Shown: positions 15,557-24,717 of the stretch, one piece after another
How positions within the stretch are numbered: position 1 is the stretch's first letter
Layout: every line of letters starts with the position of its first letter
Source: Methanobacteriota archaeon
GTDB taxonomy: Archaea; Thermoplasmatota; Thermoplasmata; UBA10834
Direction: 5' to 3'
NCBI GenBank assembly: GCA_020725925.1
Contig: DYTN01000002.1
Span: 108,993 to 157,661 of the forward strand
DNA: 48,669 bases
Position numbers and translations under genes: made by a program
Notes under the pieces: model-generated
Databases searched by the model: none
Told to the model about the DNA's origin: nothing
What the model saw: only the letters and a program-made list of their open reading frames with translations

Positions 15557-16114
15557 ATGAGCCTGAACAAGGTAGTCGAGGACATCCTTCGCAGGGGCGA
15601 GGAAAAGAAGCGCGAGATCGTCAAGCTGGGCGAGAAGGAGCGGGACGAGCAGGTCAAGCTGGCGGAGAAGAGGATCTCCGAGGACCGGGCAAAGGCCGAG
15701 AAGAAGACCGCCGCGCAGATCGCCCAGACGGAGCAGCAGGAGATCTCGAGCGGGGAGCTGGAGTCCAAGAAGACCCTCCTGGCCGCCCAGAGGCAGGTCA
15801 TGGAGGAGCTGAGGGAGCAGACTCTCTCCGAGCTCGCGGGCCTCCCGGCGGACAGGCGCAAGAGAATCTACTCGAAGCTCGTGGCCAAGGCCAAGATGGA
15901 GCTCGGCGAGTGCCTCGTGTACTCGAACAAGGCCGACAGGGCGATCCTACAGCTCCCCGCAGGCATGGGCAACGGGGGCACGATCGACTCCGCCGGCGGG
16001 CTCGTGTTCGAGAGCAAGGACAGGAGCGTCCGGTTGGACTACCGGTTCGAGAGCATCCTGGATGAGGTCTGGAACAAGAAGATGCAGGAGATATATTCGA
16101 GGTTGTTCGGGTGA
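15557..16114 (+). CDS. atpE: A-type ATP synthase subunit E
   Basis: Peripheral stalk subunit that pairs with H and holds the catalytic head. The 185-residue product has an N-terminal charged coiled coil (about residues 5-100, RRGEEKKREIVKLGEKERDE onward). A globular C-terminal domain (about 105-185, including GGLVFESKDRSVRLDYRFES) follows, which binds the A/B head. Spacing to subunit K is 57 bp and to subunit C 8 bp, within one operon. Confidence 0.92.
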   Translation: MSLNKVVEDILRRGEEKKREIVKLGEKERDEQVKLAEKRISEDRAKAEKKTAAQIAQTEQQEISSGELESKKTLLAAQRQVMEELREQTLSELAGLPADRRKRIYSKLVAKAKMELGECLVYSNKADRAILQLPAGMGNGGTIDSAGGLVFESKDRSVRLDYRFESILDEVWNKKMQEIYSRLFG

Positions 16115-16122
16115 GCTGAAAG

Positions 16123-17181
16123 ATGTGGCCGTTCAAGGGCGGGGGGAATTTCGCATATGCGTGCACGCGCGTGAAAGCGAAGAAGCGGTTCCTGCTATCG
16201 CGCGACACCTACTCGAGGATGCTGGTGATGGACGTGCACGAGATAGGCCGGTTCCTCGGGGAGACTCAGTACAGGGAGGAGATGACGAAGTACGCCTCCC
16301 GGTACTCCGGCGCGAACCTCGTCGAGGTGGCCATCACGAGGAACCTCGCGAGGACCTACTCCGACATCCTGTCGTTCACGACCGGCCACCTGAGGGAGAT
16401 GGTGGGCGACTACCTGAAACGGTGGGACACGTTCAACGTCAAGACGGTGCTCAGGGGGAAGACCACCGGCGTGGGAGAGGAGGACGTCATGGACACGTTC
16501 GTCCCCGCTGGCTCGTTCTCCGAATCGTACCTCCGCACGCTGGTGCAGCTGGGCTCGATCCAGGAGCTCATGGACGCCCTCTCCAAGGAACCGTCGCTCG
16601 GCATCACGCCCGAGCTTGTGCGGGAGGTCGTGGACACCGGCCGGCTGGCGCAGCTCGAGGACCACCTGGACAAGTCGATGTACTACGACCTTCTGAAGAT
16701 AATCGAGGAGACGAACCTCCCAGACCAGCTCCTGCGGCAGTTCGTCAGGCGGGAGATCGATGTCACGAATCTGAAGGTCCTGCTGAAGCTCAAGGCAGAG
16801 CGGATACCTGAGGACAAGATACTGAAGTACCTCATCCCGGGAGGCCTCGAGTACGGCATGGACAAGCTGAAGGCCCTTGCGCAGGCCGAGGGGCTCAGCG
16901 CCATCATGGAGGAGCTGGAGAAGTCCTCGATGTACGAGGTCATCAAGGGCGCGGTGGAGAAGTTCAAGGCCGACCAAAAGCTGTCGGACATCACGATCGC
17001 CATTGACAAGGCGCTGATAGGCACGAGCGAGAAGTTCGCCCACTTCTACCCTCTCTCGGTGCTGCCTATCGTGAACTACATGATACGCAAGAAGGTGGAA
17101 GTGGACAACATAAGGATCATCGCGAGGGGCAAGGAGAGCGCCCTCTCGAATGCGGTGATGGAGGATTTGCTGGTGGTGTGA
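16123..17181 (+). CDS. atpC: A-type ATP synthase subunit C
   Basis: Funnel-shaped central-stalk subunit that couples the c ring to the D/F axle (V-type subunit d family). The 352-residue all-helical product starts NFAYACTRVKAKKRFLLSRD, and the repeated YSRML / YDLLKII / YEVIKGA helices follow the three-fold pseudo-repeat of this family. It ends in the expected LPIVNYMIRKKVEVDNIRII motif. One base separates its stop codon from the start of subunit F. Confidence 0.95.
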   Translation: MWPFKGGGNFAYACTRVKAKKRFLLSRDTYSRMLVMDVHEIGRFLGETQYREEMTKYASRYSGANLVEVAITRNLARTYSDILSFTTGHLREMVGDYLKRWDTFNVKTVLRGKTTGVGEEDVMDTFVPAGSFSESYLRTLVQLGSIQELMDALSKEPSLGITPELVREVVDTGRLAQLEDHLDKSMYYDLLKIIEETNLPDQLLRQFVRREIDVTNLKVLLKLKAERIPEDKILKYLIPGGLEYGMDKLKALAQAEGLSAIMEELEKSSMYEVIKGAVEKFKADQKLSDITIAIDKALIGTSEKFAHFYPLSVLPIVNYMIRKKVEVDNIRIIARGKESALSNAVMEDLLVV

Positions 17182-17182
17182 G

Positions 17183-17482
17183 ATGGAGATCGCCGTCGTG
17201 GGGTCGGAGGAGTTCGTGGTGGGCTTCAGGCTCGCGGGCATCAAGAAGGTGTACGCAGTCACGCCAGACAAGCTCCTCGACACGATCGTCAAGGTCCTGG
17301 ACGACCAGGCAGTCGGCATACTCGCGGTGCACACGCCGGACCTGGACAGGCTCCCTGCGCAGCTCAGGGAGAGGATGATGGAGAGCGTCAATCCCGTGGT
17401 CATTCCCGTCGGCGTGGAGGAAGGCGACATGAGGGACAAGGTCCGAAGGGCGATGGGGATCGACCTTTACAAATCAAGGTAG
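17183..17482 (+). CDS. atpF: A-type ATP synthase subunit F
   Basis: Small Rossmann-like central-stalk subunit that associates with D. The 99 residues include the typical start [19 protein letters not shown], then [20 protein letters not shown], and the C-terminal region INPVVIPVG-like ([13 protein letters not shown]) with the terminal [10 protein letters not shown]. Length is normal for the family. Confidence 0.94.
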   Translation: MEIAVVGSEEFVVGFRLAGIKKVYAVTPDKLLDTIVKVLDDQAVGILAVHTPDLDRLPAQLRERMMESVNPVVIPVGVEEGDMRDKVRRAMGIDLYKSR

Positions 17483-17498
17483 CAGGAGAGCGTTCGAT

Positions 17499-19235
17499 AT
17501 GGCTGGACAGACAAAGGGCAAGATAAGCAGGGTTGCAGGACCGGTCGTCACGGCTGAGGGCATCTCGCCGAGGATGTACGATGTAGTTCTCGTCGGCGAC
17601 CTGAAGCTGATGGGCGAGGTGATCAAGCTCGTCGGCGACAAGGTGGTCATCCAGGTGTACGAGGACACGTCGGGCATAAGGCCGGGCGAGGAGGTCGTCG
17701 ACACCGGTGCCCCTCTGCAGGTCGAGCTGGGGCCGGGCCTGCTCTCGAGCGTCTACGACGGCGTCCAGAGGCCCCTGCCGATCCTGAGGGACAAGCAGGG
17801 GGACTTCGTCTCGAGAGGCGTAGCCGCGCCGGGCCTGGCGAGGACAACGAAGTGGAAGTTCACCCCGACGGTGAAGAAGGGCGCCGAGGTCCAGGGCGGC
17901 GCCATCGTCGGCGAAGTGCCCGAGGGGAACATCGTCCACAAGGTCCTGCTGCCGATCAACGTGAAGGGCAAGGTCAAGAGCATCCAGGAAGGGCAGTTCA
18001 CCGTCGAGGAGCCTGTCGGCGAGCTGGAGAACGGCCAGAAGATCTCCATGATGCAGACCTGGCCCGTGAGGCAGCCGAGGCCTTATGTCGACAAGCTCCT
18101 GCCGGACATCCCGCTGGTCACCGGCCAGAGGGTCCTCGACATGCTCTTCCCGCTTGCGAAGGGCGGCACCGCGGCCATCCCTGGCGGGTTCGGGACGGGC
18201 AAGACAGTCACATCGCAGCAGCTGTCCAAGTGGAGCGATGCGAAGATCGTGGTCTATGTCGGCTGCGGGGAGCGCGGGAACGAGATGACCGAGGTTCTGA
18301 CGACCTTCCCCGAGCTCGAGGACCCCAAGACTGGCCTGCCCCTGATGGGGAGGACGGTGCTCATCGCCAACACGTCGAACATGCCCGTCGCTGCCAGGGA
18401 GGCATCGGTCTACACGGGGATCACGATCGCGGAATACTATAGGGACATGGGGTACGACGTCTCGCTGATGGCCGACTCGACCTCGAGGTGGGCAGAGGCG
18501 ATGCGCGAGATATCCTCGAGGCTCGAGGAGATGCCCGGCGAGGAGGGATACCCCGCGTACCTGGCCTCCAGGCTGTCGGAGTTCTATGGGAGATGCGGCA
18601 GGGTCAAGACGCACTCTGGCACGACGGGGTCCATATCCGTGATAGGTGCAGTGTCACCGTCGGGCGGGGACTTCAGCGAGCCTGTGACGCAGAACACTCT
18701 GAGGATCGTCAAAGTCTTCTGGGCGCTGGACTCGAAGCTGAGGGAGAGGAGGCACTTCCCGGCGATCAACTGGCTCACTTCCTACAGCCTGTACAGCCCG
18801 ATATTAGAGGACTGGTACAGGCAGAATGTCGCGGAGGACTGGAACGCCGTGCGCCTCTGGGCGATGGAGACCCTGCAGAAGGAGTCGGAGCTGCAGGAGA
18901 TCGTGCAGCTCGTGGGCTCGGACGCTCTCCCGGAGGAGCAGAGGCTCACGCTCGAGGTCGCGAGGATGATCAGGGAGTTCTTCCTGCAGCAGAGCGCCTA
19001 CCATCCTGTCGACACCTACAGCCCGCTGAAGCGGCAGTACGAGTACATGAGCGCCATCAAGAAGTTCTCGGAGCACGCTAAGAAGGCCATCTCGCTCGAA
19101 GTGCCGCTCGAGAAGGTCGTCTCCCTACCATGCAGGGCGGACCTTGGCAAACTGAAGTTCGAGGAGACCATCGACGAGGGCATGAAGACGGTGGTCGCGG
19201 CGATGGAGAAGCAGTTTGCGGGCCTGGGGGTGTGA
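17499..19235 (+). CDS. atpA: A-type ATP synthase catalytic subunit A
   Basis: Catalytic subunit that makes or hydrolyses ATP. The N-terminal barrel (about 1-75) and the non-homologous bulge region (about 115-190) precede the P-loop [12 protein letters not shown] (about 228-239), then [13 protein letters not shown] with the catalytic Glu, and Walker B/arginine region [20 protein letters not shown]. The 578-residue length is standard and no intein is present; this gene carries one in several archaea. The P-loop reads FGTGKT rather than the commoner FGSGKT. Subunit B follows 5 bp later. Confidence 0.96.
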   Translation: MAGQTKGKISRVAGPVVTAEGISPRMYDVVLVGDLKLMGEVIKLVGDKVVIQVYEDTSGIRPGEEVVDTGAPLQVELGPGLLSSVYDGVQRPLPILRDKQGDFVSRGVAAPGLARTTKWKFTPTVKKGAEVQGGAIVGEVPEGNIVHKVLLPINVKGKVKSIQEGQFTVEEPVGELENGQKISMMQTWPVRQPRPYVDKLLPDIPLVTGQRVLDMLFPLAKGGTAAIPGGFGTGKTVTSQQLSKWSDAKIVVYVGCGERGNEMTEVLTTFPELEDPKTGLPLMGRTVLIANTSNMPVAAREASVYTGITIAEYYRDMGYDVSLMADSTSRWAEAMREISSRLEEMPGEEGYPAYLASRLSEFYGRCGRVKTHSGTTGSISVIGAVSPSGGDFSEPVTQNTLRIVKVFWALDSKLRERRHFPAINWLTSYSLYSPILEDWYRQNVAEDWNAVRLWAMETLQKESELQEIVQLVGSDALPEEQRLTLEVARMIREFFLQQSAYHPVDTYSPLKRQYEYMSAIKKFSEHAKKAISLEVPLEKVVSLPCRADLGKLKFEETIDEGMKTVVAAMEKQFAGLGV

Positions 19236-19240
19236 TGGTC

Positions 19241-20620
19241 ATGGCGAAGGAGTACCACACGATCTCACAGATCGCAGGGCCGCTTGTGTTCGTGGAGAAG
19301 ACAGAGCCCGTAGGCTATGGCGAGCTCGTCATGATATCCCTCCCGGACGGCTCGACCAAGAGGGGACAGGTGCTCGACACCTCGGATGAGATCGTGGTCA
19401 TCCAGGTGTTCGAGGGCACCGGCGGCATCGACAAGGCCTCCGGTGTGAAGTTCCTGGGCGAGACCGTCAAGATGCCGGTCTCGAAGGACATGCTCGGCAG
19501 GATCCTGTCCGGGTCAGGCGAGCCCCTCGACAAGGGCCCGCCGATCATCCCCGAGAAGCGGCTGGAGATCATCGGCGCGGCGATCAACCCGTGGGCGAGG
19601 GACAACCCCCAGGAGTTCATCCAGACGGGCGTCTCGTCCATCGACGGGATGAACACGCTCGTCAGGGGCCAGAAGCTCCCGATATTCTCCGGGTCGGGCC
19701 TGCCGCACAACGACATCGCCCTGCAGATAGCCAGGCAAGCGAAGGTGCTCGGGGAGAAGGAGGAGTTCGCCGTCGTGTTCGGGGCCATGGGCATCACGAG
19801 CGAGGAGGCCCAGTACTTCATGAAGGACTTCGAGAGGACCGGCGCGCTCAAGCGGGCGGTCGTGTTCCTCAACCTCGCGGACGACCCTGCGATCGAACGC
19901 CTTCTGACCCCGAGGCTCGCGTTGACCACCGCGGAATACCTCGCGTTCGACCTCAACACGCACGTGCTCGTCATATGGACCGACATCACGAACTACTGCG
20001 AGGCCCTGAGGCAGATAGGCGCCGCCAGGGAGGAGGTGCCGGCGAGGAGGGGCTATCCAGGGTACATGTACACGGACCTCGCGAGCATGTACGAGCGTGC
20101 CGGGAGGATAAAGGGGAAGAAGGGGTCCATCACGCAGTTCCCGATCCTGTCGATGCCGGGAGACGACATCACGCACCCGATCCCGGACCTCACGGGGTAC
20201 ATCACCGAGGGGCAGATCGTCGCGTCCAGGGAGCTGCACAGGAAGGGCATATTCCCGCCCGTCGCGGTCGAGCGCTCATTGTCCAGGCTAATGGGCCAGG
20301 GCATAGGGCCCGGACGTACGAGAGAGGACCACAGGGCGGTCTCGGACCAGCTCTATGCGGCCTATGCAGAGGGCAGGGACCTCAGGGGGCTGGTCGCGAT
20401 CGTGGGCAAGGAGGCCCTGTCGGAGAGGGACAGGAAGTTCCTGGACTTCGCGGACTCGTTCGAGGACAGGTTCGTGCGGCAGGACAAGGACGAGGACAGG
20501 ACCATCGAGCAGACGCTCGACCTTGGCTGGGAGCTGCTGTCCAGCCTGCCGGTCGACTCGCTAACGAAGATCGACAGGAAAATCGTCGAGAAGTACCACC
20601 CTTCCATGAAGAAGAAGTGA
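19241..20620 (+). CDS. atpB: A-type ATP synthase regulatory subunit B
   Basis: Non-catalytic head subunit that alternates with A. It lacks a true P-loop, as expected: the equivalent region reads [20 protein letters not shown]. Other hallmarks are [29 protein letters not shown] and [29 protein letters not shown] use the ATG at 19241, eight bases after GGGGGTG; another in-frame ATG at 19235 overlaps the stop of subunit A but sits too close to that site. Product is 459 residues, the normal length. Confidence 0.95.
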   Translation: MAKEYHTISQIAGPLVFVEKTEPVGYGELVMISLPDGSTKRGQVLDTSDEIVVIQVFEGTGGIDKASGVKFLGETVKMPVSKDMLGRILSGSGEPLDKGPPIIPEKRLEIIGAAINPWARDNPQEFIQTGVSSIDGMNTLVRGQKLPIFSGSGLPHNDIALQIARQAKVLGEKEEFAVVFGAMGITSEEAQYFMKDFERTGALKRAVVFLNLADDPAIERLLTPRLALTTAEYLAFDLNTHVLVIWTDITNYCEALRQIGAAREEVPARRGYPGYMYTDLASMYERAGRIKGKKGSITQFPILSMPGDDITHPIPDLTGYITEGQIVASRELHRKGIFPPVAVERSLSRLMGQGIGPGRTREDHRAVSDQLYAAYAEGRDLRGLVAIVGKEALSERDRKFLDFADSFEDRFVRQDKDEDRTIEQTLDLGWELLSSLPVDSLTKIDRKIVEKYHPSMKKK

Positions 20621-20627
20621 TCGGAAC

Positions 20628-21269
20628 ATGCCGATGCGTGAGATACAGCCGACCCGGTCGGAGCTCCTCGAGGTCACGAGGAAGATCAGGCTGACCCAGA
20701 ACGGGCACAAGATCCTGAAGCTCAAGAGGGACGGCCTCATACTCGAGTTCTTCAAGATACTGGACCAGGCGAAGGACCTCAGGTTGGAGATCGCCAAGCG
20801 GTTCAGGGAGGCCAGCGAGAAGATCGCCATCGCGAGCGCGGTCGACGGCGTGATCGCCGTCAGGTCCGCGTCGTACGCCCTCACGGGCCATCCGGAGATA
20901 CAGCTCAGGAGCAGGAACCTGATGGGCGTGGTCGTGCCCGAGATCAAGTCCAGCAAGATAGTCGCGCCCATCTACGAGAGGGGATACGGCATAATCGGGA
21001 CCTCGCCCAGGATAGACGAGGCCACGGACGCCTTCGAGAAGCTCGTCGAAACGGTCGTGAAGGCCGCGGAGCTCGAGACCACCATGAAGAAGCTGCTGGA
21101 GGAGATCGAGCGGACGAAGAGGCGGGTCAACGCACTCGAGTTCAGGGTCCTGCCCGACCTCGAGGAGATCGAGCGGTTCATCAGGTTCAGGCTCGAGGAG
21201 ATGGAGCGGGACAACATCTTCCGGCTGAAGAGGATCAAGGGGAAGATGGCCAAGGCGGCAGAGGCGTGA
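20628..21269 (+). CDS. atpD: A-type ATP synthase subunit D
   Basis: Central axle subunit, an antiparallel coiled coil like F-type gamma. The 213-residue product opens REIQPTRSELLEVTRKIRLT with the conserved GHKILKLKRDGL motif (about 26-37), and closes with the long helix RRVNALEFRVLPDLEEIERF. It is the last canonical gene of the operon, 7 bp after subunit B. Confidence 0.95.
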   Translation: MPMREIQPTRSELLEVTRKIRLTQNGHKILKLKRDGLILEFFKILDQAKDLRLEIAKRFREASEKIAIASAVDGVIAVRSASYALTGHPEIQLRSRNLMGVVVPEIKSSKIVAPIYERGYGIIGTSPRIDEATDAFEKLVETVVKAAELETTMKKLLEEIERTKRRVNALEFRVLPDLEEIERFIRFRLEEMERDNIFRLKRIKGKMAKAAEA

Positions 21270-21273
21270 GCCC

Positions 21274-21399
21274 GTGGCCCTGATGGACATCCTGACTGAC
21301 AGGGAGAAGCTGATGAAGCTCATCTGGCTGGGGTTCATATCCAGCCTGGTCTTCATCGGGATAGGACTCTACCTGATAGTCGCGGACATATTCGGCTGA
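21274..21399 (+). CDS. 41-residue single-TM peptide at the end of the ATP synthase operon
   Basis: A short frame opens 4 bp after subunit D with GTG (21274) or ATG (21283) and ends at TGA 21397-21399. It encodes a charged N-terminus (DILTDREKLMKLIW) and one TM helix (about residues 17-37, LGFISSLVFIGIGLYLIV). Location, strand and spacing make it part of the operon. In Methanosarcina mazei a small gene of unknown role (ahaG) occupies the same place, though I see no clear sequence match. It may be an accessory or assembly subunit. It is easily missed because of its size. Confidence 0.6.
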   Translation: MALMDILTDREKLMKLIWLGFISSLVFIGIGLYLIVADIFG

Positions 21400-21403
21400 G
21401 AGG

Positions 21404-22789
21404 TCAGCGCAGCAGCCCTTTCTTCTTCAGGTACTTCCCGCGCACATGAAGCGCATGCAGTGCGGTGATCGCCCTCTCCGGGACCGGCATGGCGGGCACG
21501 CCTCGCGAGTCCAGGAACCGCTCGGACTCGGGGTCCTCGATCCCGGGGAAGCATGCGACCGTTGGCTTCCCACTCAGCTTCGACGTGATGGCTATCCACT
21601 TGGCGAGCTCGTAGAGGTTCGTCGCGGCCTGCCTAGCGGCTATCACCAGGATGCCCTTGACCTCTGGTGCCCGCCCGATGATCTCCAGCACGCCGGCAAA
21701 CCGGGCGGTGTCGGCATCCCCGATGATGTCGATCGGGTTGCCCCAGCTCCAGGTGGGTGGGCAGACCTTGGCAAGCGCCTCGACTGTCTCCTTCGACAGG
21801 TCTGCGAGCTCGATGCCGATCTCTTCCGCGTAGTCCGTCGCGACCACTCCCATTCCGCCCGCGTTCGTAACGATGGCTATGCCATCGTCCGTGAGAGGCG
21901 GCTGGTTCGCCAGTGCCTGGGCGGCATCGAAGAGGTCGAACATGGTCTTCGCCCGGTACACCCCGGTCTGCTTGAACGCCGCATCGAAGGACGCGTCCGA
22001 CCCGGCGAGCGCGCCCGTATGGGAGCTCGCGGCTCTTGCGCCCTTCCTGGATCGACCGGCCTTGAGTATCACTATGGGTTTCTTCCGAGAGGCCTTGTCC
22101 AGCGCCTGGAACAGCTCCTGACCCTTCCTGGTCGCCTCCATGTAGGCCACTATGCATTTCGTCTTGGGATCGTTCGCGAAGTACGTCACGAGGTCCGCAT
22201 CCTCGATGTCGGCCTTGTTCCCCGAGCTGACGAAGGCCGAGAAGCCCAGCATCTCGCCGAGGGAGTACTCGATGGCGGCGGTGCAGAACGCGCCGCTCTG
22301 AGAGAAGAATGCAATGTGCCCTGCCAGGGGCGACGCGCGCGCAAAGGAGGCATTCAAGCGCGCATGGGGGGAGATGATGCCGAGCGAGTTCGGGCCCACA
22401 ATCCTGATGCCGTTCCTCTGGGCGATTTCAAGGACAACGCGTTCGCGTTCCTTCCCCTCAGCGTCCGTTTCCGAGAACCCAGCGGATATGATGGTCACTG
22501 CCCTGGTCCCCTTCTTGCCGACCTCTTCCATCACACCCGCGACGAGCTTCGCAGGAACCACTATGATCGCCATCTCAGGTATCTCGGGGCAGTCGAGCAC
22601 GGACCGGTAGCAGGTCATCCCCAGGATTTCCTTGTAGTTCGGGTTCACGAAGAATATCCTGCCCTGGTACCCGTCGCTGAACAGGTTCTCGATGATGATG
22701 TTGCCTATCTTGCCGGACGACGGGGTCGCGCCAATCACAGCCACGGACTTGGGCTTGAAGAACGGGTCCAGGTCGCGCACGGAAGGCAA
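21404..22789 (-). CDS. acdA: acyl/acetate-CoA ligase (ADP-forming) alpha subunit
   Basis: NDP-forming acyl-CoA synthetases make ATP from acyl-CoA, ADP and phosphate in peptide- and acid-using archaea. The N-terminal CoA-binding Rossmann domain shows SVAVIGATPSSGKIGNIIIENL (split here as SVAVIGATPSSGKIG and NIIIENL). The succinyl-CoA-ligase-like domain carries the phosphohistidine motif SSHTGALAGSD, and NAGGMGVVATD is the second Gly-rich loop. At 461 residues it is the alpha part alone. The ATP-grasp beta subunit is not adjacent, so the partner must be elsewhere. It is convergent with the ATP synthase operon. Confidence 0.85.
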   Translation of the reverse strand: MPSVRDLDPFFKPKSVAVIGATPSSGKIGNIIIENLFSDGYQGRIFFVNPNYKEILGMTCYRSVLDCPEIPEMAIIVVPAKLVAGVMEEVGKKGTRAVTIISAGFSETDAEGKERERVVLEIAQRNGIRIVGPNSLGIISPHARLNASFARASPLAGHIAFFSQSGAFCTAAIEYSLGEMLGFSAFVSSGNKADIEDADLVTYFANDPKTKCIVAYMEATRKGQELFQALDKASRKKPIVILKAGRSRKGARAASSHTGALAGSDASFDAAFKQTGVYRAKTMFDLFDAAQALANQPPLTDDGIAIVTNAGGMGVVATDYAEEIGIELADLSKETVEALAKVCPPTWSWGNPIDIIGDADTARFAGVLEIIGRAPEVKGILVIAARQAATNLYELAKWIAITSKLSGKPTVACFPGIEDPESERFLDSRGVPAMPVPERAITALHALHVRGKYLKKKGLLR

Positions 22790-22824
22790 TCCCGCTCAGT
22801 GGATATCAATCCTTTCACTATCGA

Positions 22825-24282
22825 CTAGCTCGAGAAATCCTCTATCCAGGTCTCCCCAGAGCCGAGGTTGACAAGCGGGACCTTGGCAGGGTCAGGGACC
22901 TGGTTGTGCATGCGTTGGTACGCCGTCTGAGACTGCCACGCTGATGCGTTTATCAGTTTGATCCCCCTGTACTCCGACACCGCGCACGCGTGGACGTGCC
23001 CCGTGACGAATATGTCCGGGACGCGGTCGATCACGAGGTAGTCCTTCTGCTCGGGCGCGAGCGCCGTCCTCTCCCCGTATGTGGGCGCGAGGTGTCTCCG
23101 CCTCAGCATGTCCTTCATGATCTCGTCCGGGCGCGAGTAGGTCAGGTTCCTCACGCTCCCGACGAAGTCGTCCATGCTCCTTCCGTGGTACGCGAGGATG
23201 GTCCTGCCTTCTATGTCGAGGTAGCACGGGTTGCCCACGAACCTGACCCTGGGATCGAACATTGAGACGACCTCCGGAGGCAGGGCTGGCTGGGGCTCCG
23301 CGAGCCTGACGGCGTCGTGGTTTCCAGGCATCATCACTATCTTGATTCTCTCGGGTATCATCGATATCAACTTCGCGAGCTCCATGTACTGCGCATACAC
23401 ATCCTCTATCAGGAGCTCGTCCTCCTGGCCGGGATAGATCCCGATGCCGTCCACGAGGTCCCCCGGCACAACGATGTACTTCACGTCCCGTGCCACGGCG
23501 TCCCTGCCCAGCCAATCGGTGAACCTCTTCCAGGCTTCAGGCAGGAACTCGGCGCTACCGACGTGTGTGTCCGAGACGAACGCCACGATCGAGTCGGAGC
23601 CGTTCGGCGTCATGCCGCTGTTGTACGGCACCTCAGGTCTGATGATGTCCTTGGCCACGATGAGCTCCCCATCCTTGCTCATCGAGCCCACGATGCCCAG
23701 GACCTCGTCCCTGACGAAGGAATCCATGCCCTTCCTGGAACCTTTCAGCACGAGCACCTGCGTCTTGTCGTCCTCGTCCTCAAGCTCGAGAATCGTGTGG
23801 CCGTTCTTTGTCGAGCGTATGTCGTTGACTATCCCGACGAATCGGACGTCCTTCTGGACCCGCTTCGTCTTCGCAATCGGTATGAGGCCGGACAGCTCCC
23901 TGCGCTTCACGAGTATCTTCCGCAGGCTGGCGAACCTGTCATTGAAGAGCTTGGCGAAGTCGATGACGTTCCCGACACAGGTGGAGTCGCCCGTGATGTC
24001 CTTGAGGATTCTGATCTCCTCAGGGGGCTTCTCGTGCTTGGCTGCCGGCTGCTCAGGAAGCTGCGGCTCCTTGTTCCTCGCCGTCGGGGCGACCTTGGGC
24101 CGAGCGCAGGAGATGTAGCCGCCTACGTCTTCCCTGGTGAGGACAAGGGGCTGATTCTCCGAGTCGTCCAGTATGAGCCGCACGCAGCGCATCGGATCTG
24201 GAGCGGACGCGATCGCATCGACGGCGTCGGGCTCGACAAGGATGCCCCTCTCACTGAGCAGCTTCAGAATCCGTTTCTTCAT
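22825..24282 (-). CDS. polB: DNA polymerase D small subunit DP1 (exonuclease)
   Basis: DP1 is the proofreading 3'-5' exonuclease subunit of archaeal replicative polymerase D. After an N-terminal helical region and an OB-fold (about 150-225), the Mre11-like phosphoesterase core is complete: FVSDTHVG, VVPGDLVDG, MMPGNHD, LAYHGRS and VTGHVHA. All metal ligands are kept, so exonuclease activity is expected. The shared TATA box at 24307 sets the ATG at 24282 (MKKRILKLL, 485 residues) as a leaderless start; an ATG at 24327 would lie upstream of the promoter. The large subunit is not in the window. Confidence 0.93.
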   Translation of the reverse strand: MKKRILKLLSERGILVEPDAVDAIASAPDPMRCVRLILDDSENQPLVLTREDVGGYISCARPKVAPTARNKEPQLPEQPAAKHEKPPEEIRILKDITGDSTCVGNVIDFAKLFNDRFASLRKILVKRRELSGLIPIAKTKRVQKDVRFVGIVNDIRSTKNGHTILELEDEDDKTQVLVLKGSRKGMDSFVRDEVLGIVGSMSKDGELIVAKDIIRPEVPYNSGMTPNGSDSIVAFVSDTHVGSAEFLPEAWKRFTDWLGRDAVARDVKYIVVPGDLVDGIGIYPGQEDELLIEDVYAQYMELAKLISMIPERIKIVMMPGNHDAVRLAEPQPALPPEVVSMFDPRVRFVGNPCYLDIEGRTILAYHGRSMDDFVGSVRNLTYSRPDEIMKDMLRRRHLAPTYGERTALAPEQKDYLVIDRVPDIFVTGHVHACAVSEYRGIKLINASAWQSQTAYQRMHNQVPDPAKVPLVNLGSGETWIEDFSS

Positions 24283-24306
24283 CCCGCGAATCCAAGCGCG
24301 GACGTC

Positions 24307-24315
24307 TTTAAATAT
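24307..24315. promoter_or_regulatory. single symmetric TATA box serving two divergent genes
   Basis: TTTAAATAT contains the palindrome TTTAAA (24307-24312), whose centre (24309.5) is exactly midway between the first bases of the two start codons, 24282 (minus, DP1) and 24337 (plus, UPF0201). Each lies 27.5 bp away, the distance expected for leaderless transcription in both directions. Confidence 0.7.
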
Positions 24316-24336
24316 CTTTTCCAACATCGCTGGCTC

Positions 24337-24717
24337 ATGCTAAAGGTCCGGCTCTCGACCCGATGTTTCCCCACCGAGGACAGAGACAAGGTCGTGAGGG
24401 CAATCGGGGCCCTCTTCCCAGACGCGTCCGTTGTCGGGGATGAGGATCTGACCGCCGAATCATCTTCTCTGGAGGTGTTCTCTGAGCTGCTGAAGCGGCA
24501 GAGGATAAGGGACGCGGCCCGCGCCGTGATGCTCAGGGGCAAGAGGGACAACTCGACCCACTTCCGGCTGAACAAGCAGGTCGCCGCGGTCGGCAAGATA
24601 TCGTTCTCGGGCGAGGCGCATCCCCTGGGAGACATCGATGTCGTCATCGAATCCGACGACATCCTCGCTCTCATCGGTTCCATCGCGCCCGACACGAGGA
24701 AGGTGAAGGAGCATTGA
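24337..24717 (+). CDS. UPF0201 family protein, probable RNA-binding
   Basis: A 126-residue archaeal protein whose fold resembles an RRM/ribosomal-protein-like domain. The opening KVRLSTRCFPTEDRDKVVRAI and the later NKQVAAVGKISFSGEAHPLGDI are typical of UPF0201. Role in RNA metabolism is suggested for the family but not proven. Its start is fixed by the TATA box shared with DP1. The stop TGA (24715-24717) overlaps the TTG start of the next gene, so the two are translationally coupled. Longer upstream readings in this frame are antisense to DP1 and not real. Confidence 0.82.
   Translation: MLKVRLSTRCFPTEDRDKVVRAIGALFPDASVVGDEDLTAESSSLEVFSELLKRQRIRDAARAVMLRGKRDNSTHFRLNKQVAAVGKISFSGEAHPLGDIDVVIESDDILALIGSIAPDTRKVKEH

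Noticed and set aside
13402-15861. Long open frame on the minus strand (about 819 codons) opposite ATP synthase subunit I
   Set aside because: It is a shadow of the GC-rich coding strand; its translation is rich in His, Glu, Arg and Leu without domains, while the + strand gives an unmistakable subunit I.
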